Source: Singulisphaera sp. GP187 | Lineage (GTDB): Bacteria > Planctomycetota > Planctomycetia > Isosphaerales > Isosphaeraceae | Length of the DNA stretch: 64,000 nucleotides | Direction: 5' to 3' | Assembly: GCF_900129635.1 (NCBI RefSeq) | Contig: NZ_FSRB01000001.1 | Location: 4,317,501-4,381,500 of the forward strand | In this document: piece by piece, positions 24,975 through 33,783 of the stretch | How the letters are laid out: every line of letters begins with the position of its first letter | Numbering within the stretch: position 1 is the stretch's first letter | Made by a program: the position numbers and the translations under genes | Notes under the pieces: generated by a model | What the model was told of the DNA's origin: nothing | Database searches by the model: none | The model's input: the letters and a program-made list of their open reading frames with translations, nothing else

Positions 24975-25004
24975 TTGACAGAATCAACGATTTCGTTGAT
25001 TCTG
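24975..25004 (+). promoter_or_regulatory. Promoter and palindromic operator of MarR-GNAT gene
   Basis: TTGACA at 24975-24980, 17-bp spacer, GATTCT at 24998-25003 as a weak -10. The whole spacer and -10 lie inside an inverted repeat with 12-bp arms and 2-bp centre (24979-25004: CAGAATCAACGA-TT-TCGTTGATTCTG). A regulator bound here would block RNA polymerase, as expected for MarR autorepression. Confidence 0.65.
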
Positions 25005-25041
25005 GCAATCAATCACGGGACCGGGACACGAGGTGACAACC

Positions 25042-25971
25042 ATGACGGGGAACGACCTGGGCGATCGCATCGGTGCCATGCGGCACTTCAACCGCTTCTA
25101 CACCCAGCGGATCGGCGTGCTGAGGAAGGGCCTGCTGGACAGCCCGTTCTCGCTGGCCGAGGCACGGGTGATCTACGAACTCGCCCGTCGCACAACGACC
25201 ACGGCGGCCGAACTGTGCCGGGACCTGGAGATGGACCCGGGCCACCTCAGCCGGATGTTGGGCGGCCTCCAGAGGCGGGGCCTCGTCGACAAGCGGCCCT
25301 CGGAAACCGACCGCAGGCGGACCCTCCTCGGGTTGACCGATCGCGGGCGTGGAGCGTTCGCCGTGCTCGACACGGCGGCGCGCGAGGAGATCGAGGCGAT
25401 GGTGGGCGGCCTGTCCCCGGACGGTCAGGGACGGCTGGTCCAGGCGATGCGGACTATCGAGGGCCTGCTCAACCCCCGATCAATCACCGGACGGTCCTAC
25501 GTCCTTCGCCCTCCCCGTCCCGGCGACATGGGTTGGGTCGTCTCCCGCCACGGGTCGTTCTACGCGGAAGAGTGCGGCTGGGGCGAGCGGTTCGAGGCGA
25601 TGGTCGCGGGGATCGTGGCCGAGTTCGCCCGGGGGCACGACCCGGAGCGGGAGCGCTGCTGGATGGCGGAGCTCGACGGCGAGGTCGCGGGCTCGGTGTT
25701 CCTCGTCCGGCAGTCGGCGAAGACGGCCCAGCTCCGCCTGCTCCTGGTCGAACCGGAGGCGCGCGGGCTGGGGATCGGCGCCCGCCTGGTCGACGAGTGC
25801 ATCCGGTTCGCCCAGTCGGCCGGCTACCAGAAGGTCACGCTCTGGACGATCAACGCGCAGCACGCCGCACGCCACCTCTACCAGAGGGCCGGCTTCCGCC
25901 TGGTCCGCGAAGAGCCGCACCGCACCTTCGGCGGCGACTTCGTGGACGAGACCTGGGAATTGAAGCTGTAA
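25042..25971 (+). CDS. MarR-type regulator fused to GNAT acetyltransferase
   Basis: 309 aa from the ATG at 25042 (GAGGTGA 5 nt upstream; a GTG at 25033 is the alternative). Residues about 1-145 are a winged-helix MarR domain (FSLAEARVIYELARR, MDPGHLSRMLGGLQRRGLVD, PSETDRRRTLLGLTDRGRG). Residues about 155-309 are a GNAT domain with acetyl-CoA motif A LLLVEPEARGLGIGARLVDE and the late strand LYQRAGFRLVREE. MarR-GNAT fusions are a known bacterial class; the acetyl-group acceptor is unknown. A palindrome over its promoter suggests autoregulation. Confidence 0.9.
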   Translation: MTGNDLGDRIGAMRHFNRFYTQRIGVLRKGLLDSPFSLAEARVIYELARRTTTTAAELCRDLEMDPGHLSRMLGGLQRRGLVDKRPSETDRRRTLLGLTDRGRGAFAVLDTAAREEIEAMVGGLSPDGQGRLVQAMRTIEGLLNPRSITGRSYVLRPPRPGDMGWVVSRHGSFYAEECGWGERFEAMVAGIVAEFARGHDPERERCWMAELDGEVAGSVFLVRQSAKTAQLRLLLVEPEARGLGIGARLVDECIRFAQSAGYQKVTLWTINAQHAARHLYQRAGFRLVREEPHRTFGGDFVDETWELKL

Positions 25972-26036
25972 CCTCTGGGGGTGTTTCCAGATTGTTGACG
26001 TGCCGAATGCCTCCGAGGCGTGGTGGGAGGACGTTC

Positions 26037-26153
26037 ATGACTCGGGAGATCCCGAAGCCAAACGGCGTACTCGAGCCCCGCGAGCAGGCCGGGCTCGTTT
26101 CGTTCGAGCCGTATGCTGCGAGTCACTGGATTACTTTTGTGAGATCGCCTTAA
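26037..26153 (+). CDS. Small ORF, 38 aa, hypothetical
   Basis: MTREIPKPNGVLEPREQAGL then VSFEPYAASHWITFVRSP. A strong GGGAGG stands 7 nt before the ATG, 65 nt after the MarR-GNAT stop. There is no family I recognise. The ribosome-binding site is the only support. Confidence 0.25.
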   Translation: MTREIPKPNGVLEPREQAGLVSFEPYAASHWITFVRSP

Positions 26154-26269
26154 AGCCCTGCCTGGAATACCCTTAGACAAAGCCGAAAGGGATAATTGCA
26201 AGCAACCGCGGCCACCCAGAAAATCAGCGATAAATGCGACCAACTGCGTAGCGTGAATCCCAACGACAT

Positions 26270-26318
26270 ACGGCCGGCCCGGCCGCCGGGGTGAATCCCC
26301 AACGGCCGGACCGGCCGT
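26270..26318. terminator. Large GC hairpin downstream of the RND operon
   Basis: Imperfect inverted repeat, 22-bp arms (ACGGCCGGCCCGGCCGCCGG / CGGCCGGACCGGCCGT) around TGAAT. There is no T run on either side, so it is not a classic intrinsic terminator; it may shield mRNA 3' ends. It lies between two convergent units. Confidence 0.4.
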
Positions 26319-26348
26319 GCTACTGTCGGTGCGACTCTCTTCGATCGA

Positions 26349-29300
26349 TCAATGAGTCGCGTCGGGCAAGGCGTGGTCTCCACCGCTCAACGAGCCGGAG
26401 TCGCCATTCTCCCCGTTGCCGTTGCCATTGACGGCGGTCGTCGGGTGGTCCCCATGAGAATGGCCCGGGGCTTGCTCCGACCCGTCGGGAGTCGGCGCCG
26501 TTTTCAGCGGGCGACGCCACTCGCTGAGGCCCTGCATGAGGACGTAGAAGACGGGGACGAAGAAGACGGCCAAAACCGTGGCCGCGATCATGCCGCCGAA
26601 GACGGCCGTGCCCAGCGACCGCCGGCTGGCCGCCCCGGCGCCCGTCGCGTTGACCAAGGGATAAATCCCCAGGATGAACGCGAACGAGGTCATCAAAATC
26701 GGCCGGAACCGGAGCCGAGAGGCCTCGATCGCCGCGTCGATGATCGATCGGCCGTGAGATCGCAACTCGCGAGCGAACTCCACGATGAGGATCGCGTTCT
26801 TGCTCGCCAGGGCGATGATCAAGACAATGCCGATCTGGGTGTAGATATTGTTATCCATCCCCCGAACCGCCACGGCGATCACCGTGCCCAGGAGCGCCAG
26901 CGGCACCACGAGGATGACCGCCGCGGGCATCAGCCAACTTTCGTATTGGGCGGCCAGGACGAGATAGACCATCAAGACGGCCAGGGCGAAGACGTAGATC
27001 GACTGCGAGCCGACTTTCTTCTCCTGGTACGACATCGCGGTCCAGTCGTATCCCATCGAGGCGGGGAGCTTGCGAGCTGCCATCTCCTCCATGAGCTTCA
27101 TGGCCTGACCCGAGCTGTAACCAGGGGCCGCCGCTCCTGAGATCGAGGCTGAGGGGTAGAGGTTGTACCGCGGGATGATTTGCGGGCCGAGCCGTTTCTC
27201 CACCTTGACGAGCGTGCCGAGCGGAACCATCTGCCCTTGCTTATCGCGAACCTCGAGCCGGCGGATGTCCTCCGCCTCGACCCGGAACCGCTGGTCGGCC
27301 TGAACCCGGACCTGATACGTGCGGCCGAATCGATTGAAGTCGTTGACATAGGCCGATCCAAGCGCCGTTTGAAGTGTGCCGAAGATCGTCTCGAGCGGAA
27401 CGCCGAGGCTCTTCGCCTTCACCCGGTCGACGTCGGCATAGATCATCGGGACGCCCGAGCGGAACGTGCTCCGCAAGCCGGCCAGGCCAGTCTGCCCGTT
27501 CCCGCTGGCGAGCATCTCGTCGAGCACCTGCTGGAGCTCGGAGAGGCCAACCCCCGCGCGGTCTTCGACCTGCATCTGGAATCCGCCCGAGACGCCGAGC
27601 CCTTGAATGGCGGGCGGCGGGAAGGCGAAAACCATCGCCTCACGAACTTGCTGGACCTGGCCCATGAAGTTGCCGAGGATCTCATCCTGGCTCTGACCGG
27701 GCTTCCCCTCACGCTCTTCCCAGGGCGTATACGTGATGTAAATCGCCGCGGCGTTGGACGCGATCGCCCCGTCGAGGATCGACTGCCCGCCGATCAGGAA
27801 CCAGCCCTGGATCCCAGGGGTCTTCCGGAGGATGGCGCTCACCTTGTCCACCACCGTCCGCGTCCGAATCTGGGAGGAGGCGTCGGGCAACTGAACCCCG
27901 ACGATCGCATACCCTTGGTCTTCAGTCGGGAGGAACCCGGTCGGCAACTTGGTGAACCACCAGCCGGTGAACCCGACGAGAATGACGAAGAGCAGCATCA
28001 TCGGCGCGACGTGCCGGACGAGCCGGCGAATGATCGCGGTATAGATCGCCTCGCAACGGTCATAAATCGCGTTGAAGCCGCGGTAGAAGAAGTTCTTCTT
28101 CTCCCTGGTCGGCCGGAGATAGACCGCGCACTGCGCCGGCTTGAGGGTCACGGCGTTGATGGCGCTGATGACCGCGGTGGCGGCGATGGTCAGGGCGAAC
28201 TGGCGATAGAGCTGGCCGGTGATCCCGCCGAGGAAGGCGGTCGGCAAGAACACGGCCATCAACACGAGCGTGATCCCGATGACCGGCCCGATCACCTCGT
28301 CCATCGCCTTGATCGTCGCTTCCCTGGGGGGGAGCCCGCCGCGATCGATGTGGTGGACGGCGTTCTCGACGATCACGATCGCGTCGTCGACGACGATGCC
28401 GATGGCCAAGACCAGGCCGAAGAGGGTCAGCATGTTGACCGAGAACCCGAGCATCCCCATGGCCGCGAACGCGCCGATGATCGTGACCGGCACGGTCGTC
28501 GCGGGGATCAGGACCGCCCGCCAGTCCTGGAGGAACACCAGGATGACGATCAAGACGAGCACGCCCGCCTCGAAAAGGGTCTTGTAAACCTCAGAGATCG
28601 ACTCATTAACGAAGATGGTCGTATTGAACGGAATGATATAATCCAAGCCGTCGGGGAACGACGGCCTGAGCCCTTTCATGGCGACCTCGACCTTCTTGGC
28701 GACGTCGAGGGCATTGGCGCCTGGAAGCTGGAAGACGAGCAGGGTTCCCGCCGGCTTGCCGCTGATCTCGCACCACTGGTTGTAGACCTGCGAGCCGAGC
28801 TCGACCCGGGCCACGTCCTTCACTCGGGTTAGCCGGGCAGAGCCGCCGCTGCTATCGTCGACGTTGGCGAAGCTACTGTCGTCCGCCTTGACGATGATGT
28901 CGGCGAACTGCTCGGGATCGCTCAAGCGGCCCAGGGTCGTGACGTTGTACTGGAACCCCTGGTTTTTGGCCGAGGGATATTGGCCGACCTGGCCGGCCGC
29001 CACCTGGACGTTCTGCTCGCGGATCGCCAGCAAGACGTCCTCGGTCGTCAGGTTGCGGGCCTTGAGCTTCTCGGGGTCGAGCCAGATTCGCATCCCGTAG
29101 TTGCTGCTGCCGATGACCATGACCTCGCCGACCCCGTAGATCCGGCTCAGTTCATCCTTGATCCGGAGCGAGGCGTAATTGCTCAGGTAGAGTTCGTTAT
29201 AGCGGTCGTTGGGGGAGATCAAGGAGACCGCCATGATGATGTTCGTCGACTGCTTCTTGGCGGTGACCCCCTGCCTCTGGACCTCCTGCGGCAACCTTGG

Positions 29301-29645
29301 CAGCGCCACGGCCAACCGGTTCTGCACGAGCACCTGCGCCTCGTCGAGGTCGGTGCCGACCTCGAAGGTCACCGTCAACTGGTACGAGCCGTCGCTGGAG
29401 CAGGTGGAGGACATGTAGAGCATGCCCTGCACCCCGTTGACCTCCTGCTCGACAGGAGACGCCACCGTGTCGGCCAGCACCCTGGCGTCGGCGCCCGGAT
29501 AGACCGTCGCGACCATGACCGTCGGCGGCGTGATTTCGGGATACTGCTCGATCGGCAGCCCGTAGAGCGTAACGATGCCGACGAGCATCGTCAGGATGGC
29601 GATCACGTTGGCGAAGATCGGGCGATCAATAAAAAAGCGGGACAT
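26349..29645 (-). CDS. RND efflux permease, HAE1/AcrB family
   Basis: 1098 aa, slightly longer than AcrB because of a hydrophilic Asn/Gly-rich tail (GNGNGENGDSGSLSGG). It starts MSRFFIDRPIFANVIAILTM and has the proton-relay aspartates in TM4 (GLVLAIGIVVDDAIVIVENA), the porter-domain motif VDRVKAKSLGVPLETIFGTLQ, and the second hydrophobic half (YLVLAAQYESWLMPAAVILV; ASKNAILIVEFA). It should form a homotrimeric inner-membrane pump with the adaptor encoded 16 nt upstream, exporting hydrophobic or amphipathic compounds. No outer-membrane channel gene is adjacent. A relic of this gene's 3' end lies at 13733-13952. Confidence 0.96.
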   Translation of the reverse strand: MSRFFIDRPIFANVIAILTMLVGIVTLYGLPIEQYPEITPPTVMVATVYPGADARVLADTVASPVEQEVNGVQGMLYMSSTCSSDGSYQLTVTFEVGTDLDEAQVLVQNRLAVALPRLPQEVQRQGVTAKKQSTNIIMAVSLISPNDRYNELYLSNYASLRIKDELSRIYGVGEVMVIGSSNYGMRIWLDPEKLKARNLTTEDVLLAIREQNVQVAAGQVGQYPSAKNQGFQYNVTTLGRLSDPEQFADIIVKADDSSFANVDDSSGGSARLTRVKDVARVELGSQVYNQWCEISGKPAGTLLVFQLPGANALDVAKKVEVAMKGLRPSFPDGLDYIIPFNTTIFVNESISEVYKTLFEAGVLVLIVILVFLQDWRAVLIPATTVPVTIIGAFAAMGMLGFSVNMLTLFGLVLAIGIVVDDAIVIVENAVHHIDRGGLPPREATIKAMDEVIGPVIGITLVLMAVFLPTAFLGGITGQLYRQFALTIAATAVISAINAVTLKPAQCAVYLRPTREKKNFFYRGFNAIYDRCEAIYTAIIRRLVRHVAPMMLLFVILVGFTGWWFTKLPTGFLPTEDQGYAIVGVQLPDASSQIRTRTVVDKVSAILRKTPGIQGWFLIGGQSILDGAIASNAAAIYITYTPWEEREGKPGQSQDEILGNFMGQVQQVREAMVFAFPPPAIQGLGVSGGFQMQVEDRAGVGLSELQQVLDEMLASGNGQTGLAGLRSTFRSGVPMIYADVDRVKAKSLGVPLETIFGTLQTALGSAYVNDFNRFGRTYQVRVQADQRFRVEAEDIRRLEVRDKQGQMVPLGTLVKVEKRLGPQIIPRYNLYPSASISGAAAPGYSSGQAMKLMEEMAARKLPASMGYDWTAMSYQEKKVGSQSIYVFALAVLMVYLVLAAQYESWLMPAAVILVVPLALLGTVIAVAVRGMDNNIYTQIGIVLIIALASKNAILIVEFARELRSHGRSIIDAAIEASRLRFRPILMTSFAFILGIYPLVNATGAGAASRRSLGTAVFGGMIAATVLAVFFVPVFYVLMQGLSEWRRPLKTAPTPDGSEQAPGHSHGDHPTTAVNGNGNGENGDSGSLSGGDHALPDATH

Positions 29646-29661
29646 GATAACTTAAGAATCC

Positions 29662-30993
29662 TCAGGAGCGGGGGGCATCCTCGGCAACGGCGACTGACTT
29701 GCCGGCTTCCGGCGCGGACATCGGCTTCACTTTCGCCTTGGGGCGAGCCCGAAGCAAACCATCAACGATCACGCGGTCCTTGGGATTGATTTTCCCCTCG
29801 ACCACGCGGAGGTCGTCAACCTGGGCACCGGCCTTGACCGCGCGATACTCGACCACGTCATCCGCGCCCACCACCAGCAGGTACTGCCCCGACTGGTCGG
29901 TCCCCAGCGCCCGTTCGGGGACGAGCAAGGCCTCCTTCTGCTGGTCGGTCGGCACCCGGACCCGCACGAACAGGCCCGGCAGAATGTCCCCGTCCGGATT
30001 GGCAAAAACGCCGCGCACCCGGATCGTCCCCGTGCCCGGGTCGACTCCGGGATCCTGGTAGTCAATCTTGCCCCGATGCGGGTAGCCCTTCTCGTTGGCC
30101 AACCCGAGCTCGATCGGCTCCTGGCTATCGGCCTGCGCGCCCATGCGGTTCTTCGACCGGAGCAGGTCGAGCTCGTTCACATTGACATAAGCATAGATCG
30201 GGTCGATCTTGACGATCGTGGCCAGGAGCGACGCCTGGCCGTCCCCCACCAGGTTGCCCACGTGATAGTTGACCCGGCTGATCCGGCCATCGACCGGCGA
30301 GGTCATCCGGCAGTAGCTCAGCTCGATCTCGGCCGTGCGGACCGCGGTCTTGGCCGCGCCGACGTTGGCTTCCGAGACGAGGAGATTGGTTTCGTAGTCC
30401 GCTTCCGCCTGATCGAAGCTGGCGCGGTCCGACTCGACCTGCGCCTCGTTCTTCTTGCGGTTCGCCTCGGCCTGGTCCATCTCCTCACGCGACCCTGCCC
30501 CACGTCCCGAGAGGTTCCGCTGGCGAGTTTCGGCGACGCGTGCCAGTTGAAGTTGCGACTCGTCGAGCGCCAGTTGCGCCTTGGCGACTTCACGGGCCCG
30601 CGACTGCTTGGCCTTGGTGAAGTTGGCTTCGGCTTCGGCCAGCCGGGTCTTGGCCTGATCCAAAGCGAGGCGGAACGGTTCCTCATCGATCACCATGAGG
30701 AGTTCCCCCTCCTTGACGATCGCCCCTTCCTTGAAGTGCCGCTCCTTGAGAAAGCCTTTGACCCGGGCGCGGATGTCGACCGACATCACCGGCTGGGCCG
30801 TGCCCGTCGCCTCGAAGTAATTCATCACGTCCTGCGTCACCGGTGTGGCGACCGTCACTTCCGGCGGCGGCGGCTCGACGTACGTATTCTTCTGCTCACA
30901 GCCTATTGTGATCAGGCCGATGAGCAGCCCGGCCGCCCCCCAAGAGCGGGTCGCGGGTGTCGTCCCCGATGCTGATGCAGGCCTCGATACCAT
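29662..30993 (-). CDS. RND periplasmic adaptor (membrane fusion lipoprotein)
   Basis: 443 aa from the ATG at 30993 (GGGAG 10 nt upstream). The frame is open to 31053, but that part overlaps the regulator's operators, so the downstream start is preferred. The signal ends in a lipobox-like LITIGC. The lipoyl half-motifs (GFLKERHFKEGAIVKEGELL; SPVDGRISRVNYHVGNLV) flank a long alpha-helical hairpin, followed by the beta barrel (AYVNVNELDLLR) and the membrane-proximal domain (VPERALGTDQSGQYLLVV). It is the AcrA-like partner of the permease. Expression is probably repressed by the divergent TetR protein. Confidence 0.95.
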   Translation of the reverse strand: MVSRPASASGTTPATRSWGAAGLLIGLITIGCEQKNTYVEPPPPEVTVATPVTQDVMNYFEATGTAQPVMSVDIRARVKGFLKERHFKEGAIVKEGELLMVIDEEPFRLALDQAKTRLAEAEANFTKAKQSRAREVAKAQLALDESQLQLARVAETRQRNLSGRGAGSREEMDQAEANRKKNEAQVESDRASFDQAEADYETNLLVSEANVGAAKTAVRTAEIELSYCRMTSPVDGRISRVNYHVGNLVGDGQASLLATIVKIDPIYAYVNVNELDLLRSKNRMGAQADSQEPIELGLANEKGYPHRGKIDYQDPGVDPGTGTIRVRGVFANPDGDILPGLFVRVRVPTDQQKEALLVPERALGTDQSGQYLLVVGADDVVEYRAVKAGAQVDDLRVVEGKINPKDRVIVDGLLRARPKAKVKPMSAPEAGKSVAVAEDAPRS

Positions 30994-31016
30994 CAATCTG
31001 ACTCCCGACGACCCTT

Positions 31017-31032
31017 TTGACCAAGCGGTCAA
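31017..31032. promoter_or_regulatory. TetR-type operator 1
   Basis: TTGACCAAGCGGTCAA, that is TTGACC-N4-GGTCAA, 24 bp upstream of the adaptor start codon. Confidence 0.75.
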
Positions 31033-31035
31033 TAG

Positions 31036-31055
31036 TATTGACCGAATGGTCAATA
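31036..31055. promoter_or_regulatory. TetR-type operator 2
   Basis: TATTGACCGAATGGTCAATA, with 8-bp perfect arms and a 4-bp centre. It is separated from operator 1 by 3 bp, so the two could be bound by adjacent dimers. Confidence 0.78.
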
Positions 31056-31173
31056 TTCTAGGTTGATCGACAAAATCGTCAAGGGGGTTACCAGGCCCCC
31101 CATAATTCCAGTCAAACCGAATAACCTCGGTTTGTCCGCGTCCGATTGACGGGACCCGCGGCCCGGGATACGC

Positions 31174-31189
31174 TTGACCAAACGGTCAA
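31174..31189. promoter_or_regulatory. TetR-type operator 3
   Basis: TTGACCAAACGGTCAA, ending 17 bp before the TetR start codon, suitable for autorepression. Confidence 0.75.
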
Positions 31190-31206
31190 CAAGGGGACAC
31201 CAAACG

Positions 31207-31839
31207 ATGACGGATGAGGGCCATCGTGGCCGCGATGCGGAGAGTACACGGGCCACCGTGATCGACGCCGCGAGCCGGCTTTTCGCCGAGCGCGGATTCG
31301 CCGCCACGTCGATGCGTGACATCTCGGCGGCCTCCGGGATTTCGCATCCCTTGATCCATCATCATTTCGGCAGCAAGGACGACCTCTACGTGGCGGTCAA
31401 GCGCCACATGGTCGAAGGCTACGCCCGGCGGTTCCCGGTCGCCGCCCGCGCCACGAACCGGCCCTTGAGCGTACGGGCCGAGATGCGCCGGCTCATGACC
31501 TACCTCAGCGAGAACGAGGTCATGTTCCGGCTCTGCGCCTGGGCCCGCCTCGAAGGCGACATCAAGGTCTGGCCCGGCGAACCCGACTTGTTCGACACCC
31601 TCCGCAGCCGGATCAAGGCCGCCCAGCGTCGGCATCTGATCCGGACCGATCTCGACCCGGCCGCCCTCAGCCTGATGATCCTCGGCCTGATCTACTTCTG
31701 GGTCGAAAATCGCGGTCACTTCGCCGAGCGGTTCCAGGGAACGATCGACGATGAGTCCTTCCTCCGCCAAGCCATCGCCCTGGTCGAGCTCGGTGTGAAG
31801 CCCTGCGCCAAGAACTCCGAACCCACCGCCGACGCCTGA
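31207..31839 (+). CDS. TetR-family repressor of the efflux operon
   Basis: 210 aa from the ATG at 31207 (AAGGGGA 10 nt upstream). The N-terminal TetR helix-turn-helix reads STRATVIDAASRLFAERGFA then TSMRDISAASGISHPLIHHHFGSKDDLYVAV. The C-terminal domain has the usual all-helical ligand and dimer region. It is divergent from the adaptor-permease operon, with three copies of one palindrome in between, so it most likely represses both directions and is released by a pump substrate. Confidence 0.95.
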   Translation: MTDEGHRGRDAESTRATVIDAASRLFAERGFAATSMRDISAASGISHPLIHHHFGSKDDLYVAVKRHMVEGYARRFPVAARATNRPLSVRAEMRRLMTYLSENEVMFRLCAWARLEGDIKVWPGEPDLFDTLRSRIKAAQRRHLIRTDLDPAALSLMILGLIYFWVENRGHFAERFQGTIDDESFLRQAIALVELGVKPCAKNSEPTADA

Positions 31840-31851
31840 CCGCAAGCCGAA

Positions 31852-32046
31852 ATATAACAACGACCCGATCCAAGGGCGAGAAAGCCGCTCGTGACACGTT
31901 CCCACGGTCGGTCCCCCGTGGGAATGAAGTCTGGGACGATCTGCGTCCTCGGCGTTCGAAGACCAGACGACGCGGAGCGTCGGGGACGGCATTCCCACGG
32001 GGGACCGTGGGAACGAGGGTAATTCCTCGCTCCATGGCGGGTCGTT
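31852..32046. mobile_element. MITE-like palindromic element, copy 1
   Basis: About 190 bp. It contains CGTTCCCACGGTC ... GACCGTGGGAACGAG as long inverted arms and inner hairpins (GACGCGGAGCGTC). It begins near ACAACGACCCGATCC and ends near GGCGGGTCGTTGAAAA. It matches 45352-45550 across its whole length. It has no coding capacity and lies downstream of the TetR gene. Confidence 0.75.
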
Positions 32047-32119
32047 GAAAAAAACGGGTTTAACGATCGCCCGAACGAACTCCGAAGACAGACCAACGAC
32101 GTAAAGGTTCGCGCCCCCG

Positions 32120-32153
32120 GCTTTTTTTTTCTGCGCCGCGCGGCTCGGTTCAA
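32120..32153. repeat. Duplicated 3' end of the neighbouring gene
   Basis: On the minus strand CTTCTTGAACCGAGCCGCGC and GGCGCAG repeats the end of the gene at 32161-33780 (codes FLNRAARRRK; the gene itself ends FLNRAAQRRKRSQIDVQ). It is a short direct duplication just after the stop codon. Confidence 0.7.
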
Positions 32154-32160
32154 GAAGGCA

Positions 32161-33780
32161 TCATTGAACGTCAATCTGGGACCGCTTCCTGCGCTGCGCG
32201 GCTCGGTTCAAGAAGTCCGCTCGCGAGCCCGACTGACGCCGCAAAATGAGCGCTGTCCCCATCGCCGCGAGACCAGCGCCGAGCAGGCCCCAGACCTGGC
32301 CCCGCTGGCGACCGTAGGCCTCGATCCGCGCCGTCGGCACCCCCACGTACCACTCTTCCGGTCCCACCGGCGAGGCGATCGGAACACGACCCGGCGGGAA
32401 GTCATCAAAGAAGTGTTCATCGAGGATCGAGACTCCCGCCGCGATCTTCGACTCCTCGTATTGCTGGTATCGCCGCTGATAGGCCTCGCCGAAGTTCAAC
32501 TCCGCGTCGAAACGGGCCCGCAAGTCCGCGGCGGTGTCACCGGCATGCGGGGGACTGACCTGCTGCCAGGCCGTCGACCGGACGGAAGACGTTGATGGGG
32601 AAGTGGAAGGCTTGTACGACAGCGTCTGCTCGATCTGAGCCTGTCGCTTGCGGCAGTGGTCACGGAGGAACTGCTGGAGCGCAGGGTCGGGCCAGAACCG
32701 ACTCGACAACCGCGATGCCCGTTCGTAAGCGGCCCAGGCGATGGACCGCTGCCCGACCCTCAGCATCGTCTCGCCCAGGGCGAGGGCGAAATAGGGGCTC
32801 GCTCCCCCCCCTTGACGCCACATCCCGATGATCCCGAGGACCGGTTCGTCGAACGCCACGGGAGCGCGGTGCGAGGGAACGGGCACGGCGTCCCATCCCT
32901 CCTCGGCCCCCACCTTGGTGATATGGCGTCGGATCGGGCTGAGCTTCGCCCACCGCTGCGGGTCGTCGAGCGGGAGACCGGGCCGGAAGAACTCCGGGAC
33001 TTCGCGCTCCGCCTTCCCCTGGCCGAACGCCGGGTCGGTCGGACGGCCGTAGCCGATGTTCACCCAGTTCGCCTCCCGGTCGAGGATCGCCTCGATCCCC
33101 AGGTCGAGCCGGTTGCCGAGACAGTCGTGGGTCTTGAGCAAACCGGGGTCGGCCATCACCGCGAGCAGGTATTCGGCGATGGCCGCCTGCCAACGTTCCC
33201 GACCGAAATGGGCTTCCGGGTTCACTTCCACCGACTTGCGAACGAACGCGACCCCCTCGCGGAACTGGTCCTTGGCGGCGGGATCTCCGGCAAGAGCGGA
33301 CTTGAAACTGCCATGAATCAGAAAGGTGCCGAGGTTCGCATACGATGTGTAAAGTGCACGGCCGGTGACCCCCCGTTTCTGCTGGTCTTCAAGCTTGTCA
33401 CGCAAGATCGAGACCGCCTCCGTGGACCGTCCCAGGCGTTCCAGACCGACTCCGATGTCGTCGGCCAGCGCAAACCGCGCGGGATCCTCAAGCGGCAGCG
33501 AGGCCAGTTTCAGGCGATCCAGCCGGTCACGTTCGCGGTAGTGCGCCAGTCCATGCTTGGCGAAACGCTCATGGATGACATCGTGCGCCATGGCGAATCG
33601 GAACGACAATCCGCCGGGATGTTCCGGGACATGGTGCGGAAGCGGCGTGCGTTCGGCCAGAAACGCAAAGGCCTCTGGGTTCGGCCTGAGGGATCCCATC
33701 ACCCCGCCAACCCAGCCGATGGCGTAACCGACCAGAGCGACGATCCCCGTCCGAATGAGCCGCCAGAGCCAGGCTCTCAT
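32161..33780 (-). CDS. Membrane-anchored protein with TPR-like region, unknown role
   Basis: 539 aa from the ATG at 33780 (GAGG 9 nt upstream). There is an N-terminal helix (GIVALVGYAIGWVGGVMGSL) and another near the C terminus (VWGLLGAGLAAMGTALILRR). Between them, helical repeat-like segments (IGVGLERLGRSTEAVSILRDKLED, LGETMLRVGQRSIAWAAYERA) suggest TPRs. The gene lies 3 bp after a small secreted-protein gene, an arrangement I associate with Planctomycetes but cannot name. No catalytic motif was found. Confidence 0.6.
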   Translation of the reverse strand: MRAWLWRLIRTGIVALVGYAIGWVGGVMGSLRPNPEAFAFLAERTPLPHHVPEHPGGLSFRFAMAHDVIHERFAKHGLAHYRERDRLDRLKLASLPLEDPARFALADDIGVGLERLGRSTEAVSILRDKLEDQQKRGVTGRALYTSYANLGTFLIHGSFKSALAGDPAAKDQFREGVAFVRKSVEVNPEAHFGRERWQAAIAEYLLAVMADPGLLKTHDCLGNRLDLGIEAILDREANWVNIGYGRPTDPAFGQGKAEREVPEFFRPGLPLDDPQRWAKLSPIRRHITKVGAEEGWDAVPVPSHRAPVAFDEPVLGIIGMWRQGGGASPYFALALGETMLRVGQRSIAWAAYERASRLSSRFWPDPALQQFLRDHCRKRQAQIEQTLSYKPSTSPSTSSVRSTAWQQVSPPHAGDTAADLRARFDAELNFGEAYQRRYQQYEESKIAAGVSILDEHFFDDFPPGRVPIASPVGPEEWYVGVPTARIEAYGRQRGQVWGLLGAGLAAMGTALILRRQSGSRADFLNRAAQRRKRSQIDVQ

Positions 33781-33783
33781 CAA

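Noticed and set aside
26270..26318. Classic intrinsic terminator
   Set aside because: Very strong stem but no T run on either strand, so it is listed only as a terminator-like hairpin.
27180..28832. 550-codon plus-strand frame opposite the RND permease
   Set aside because: Rich in Asp/Arg/Glu/His as expected for an antisense frame; the permease on the other strand is clear.
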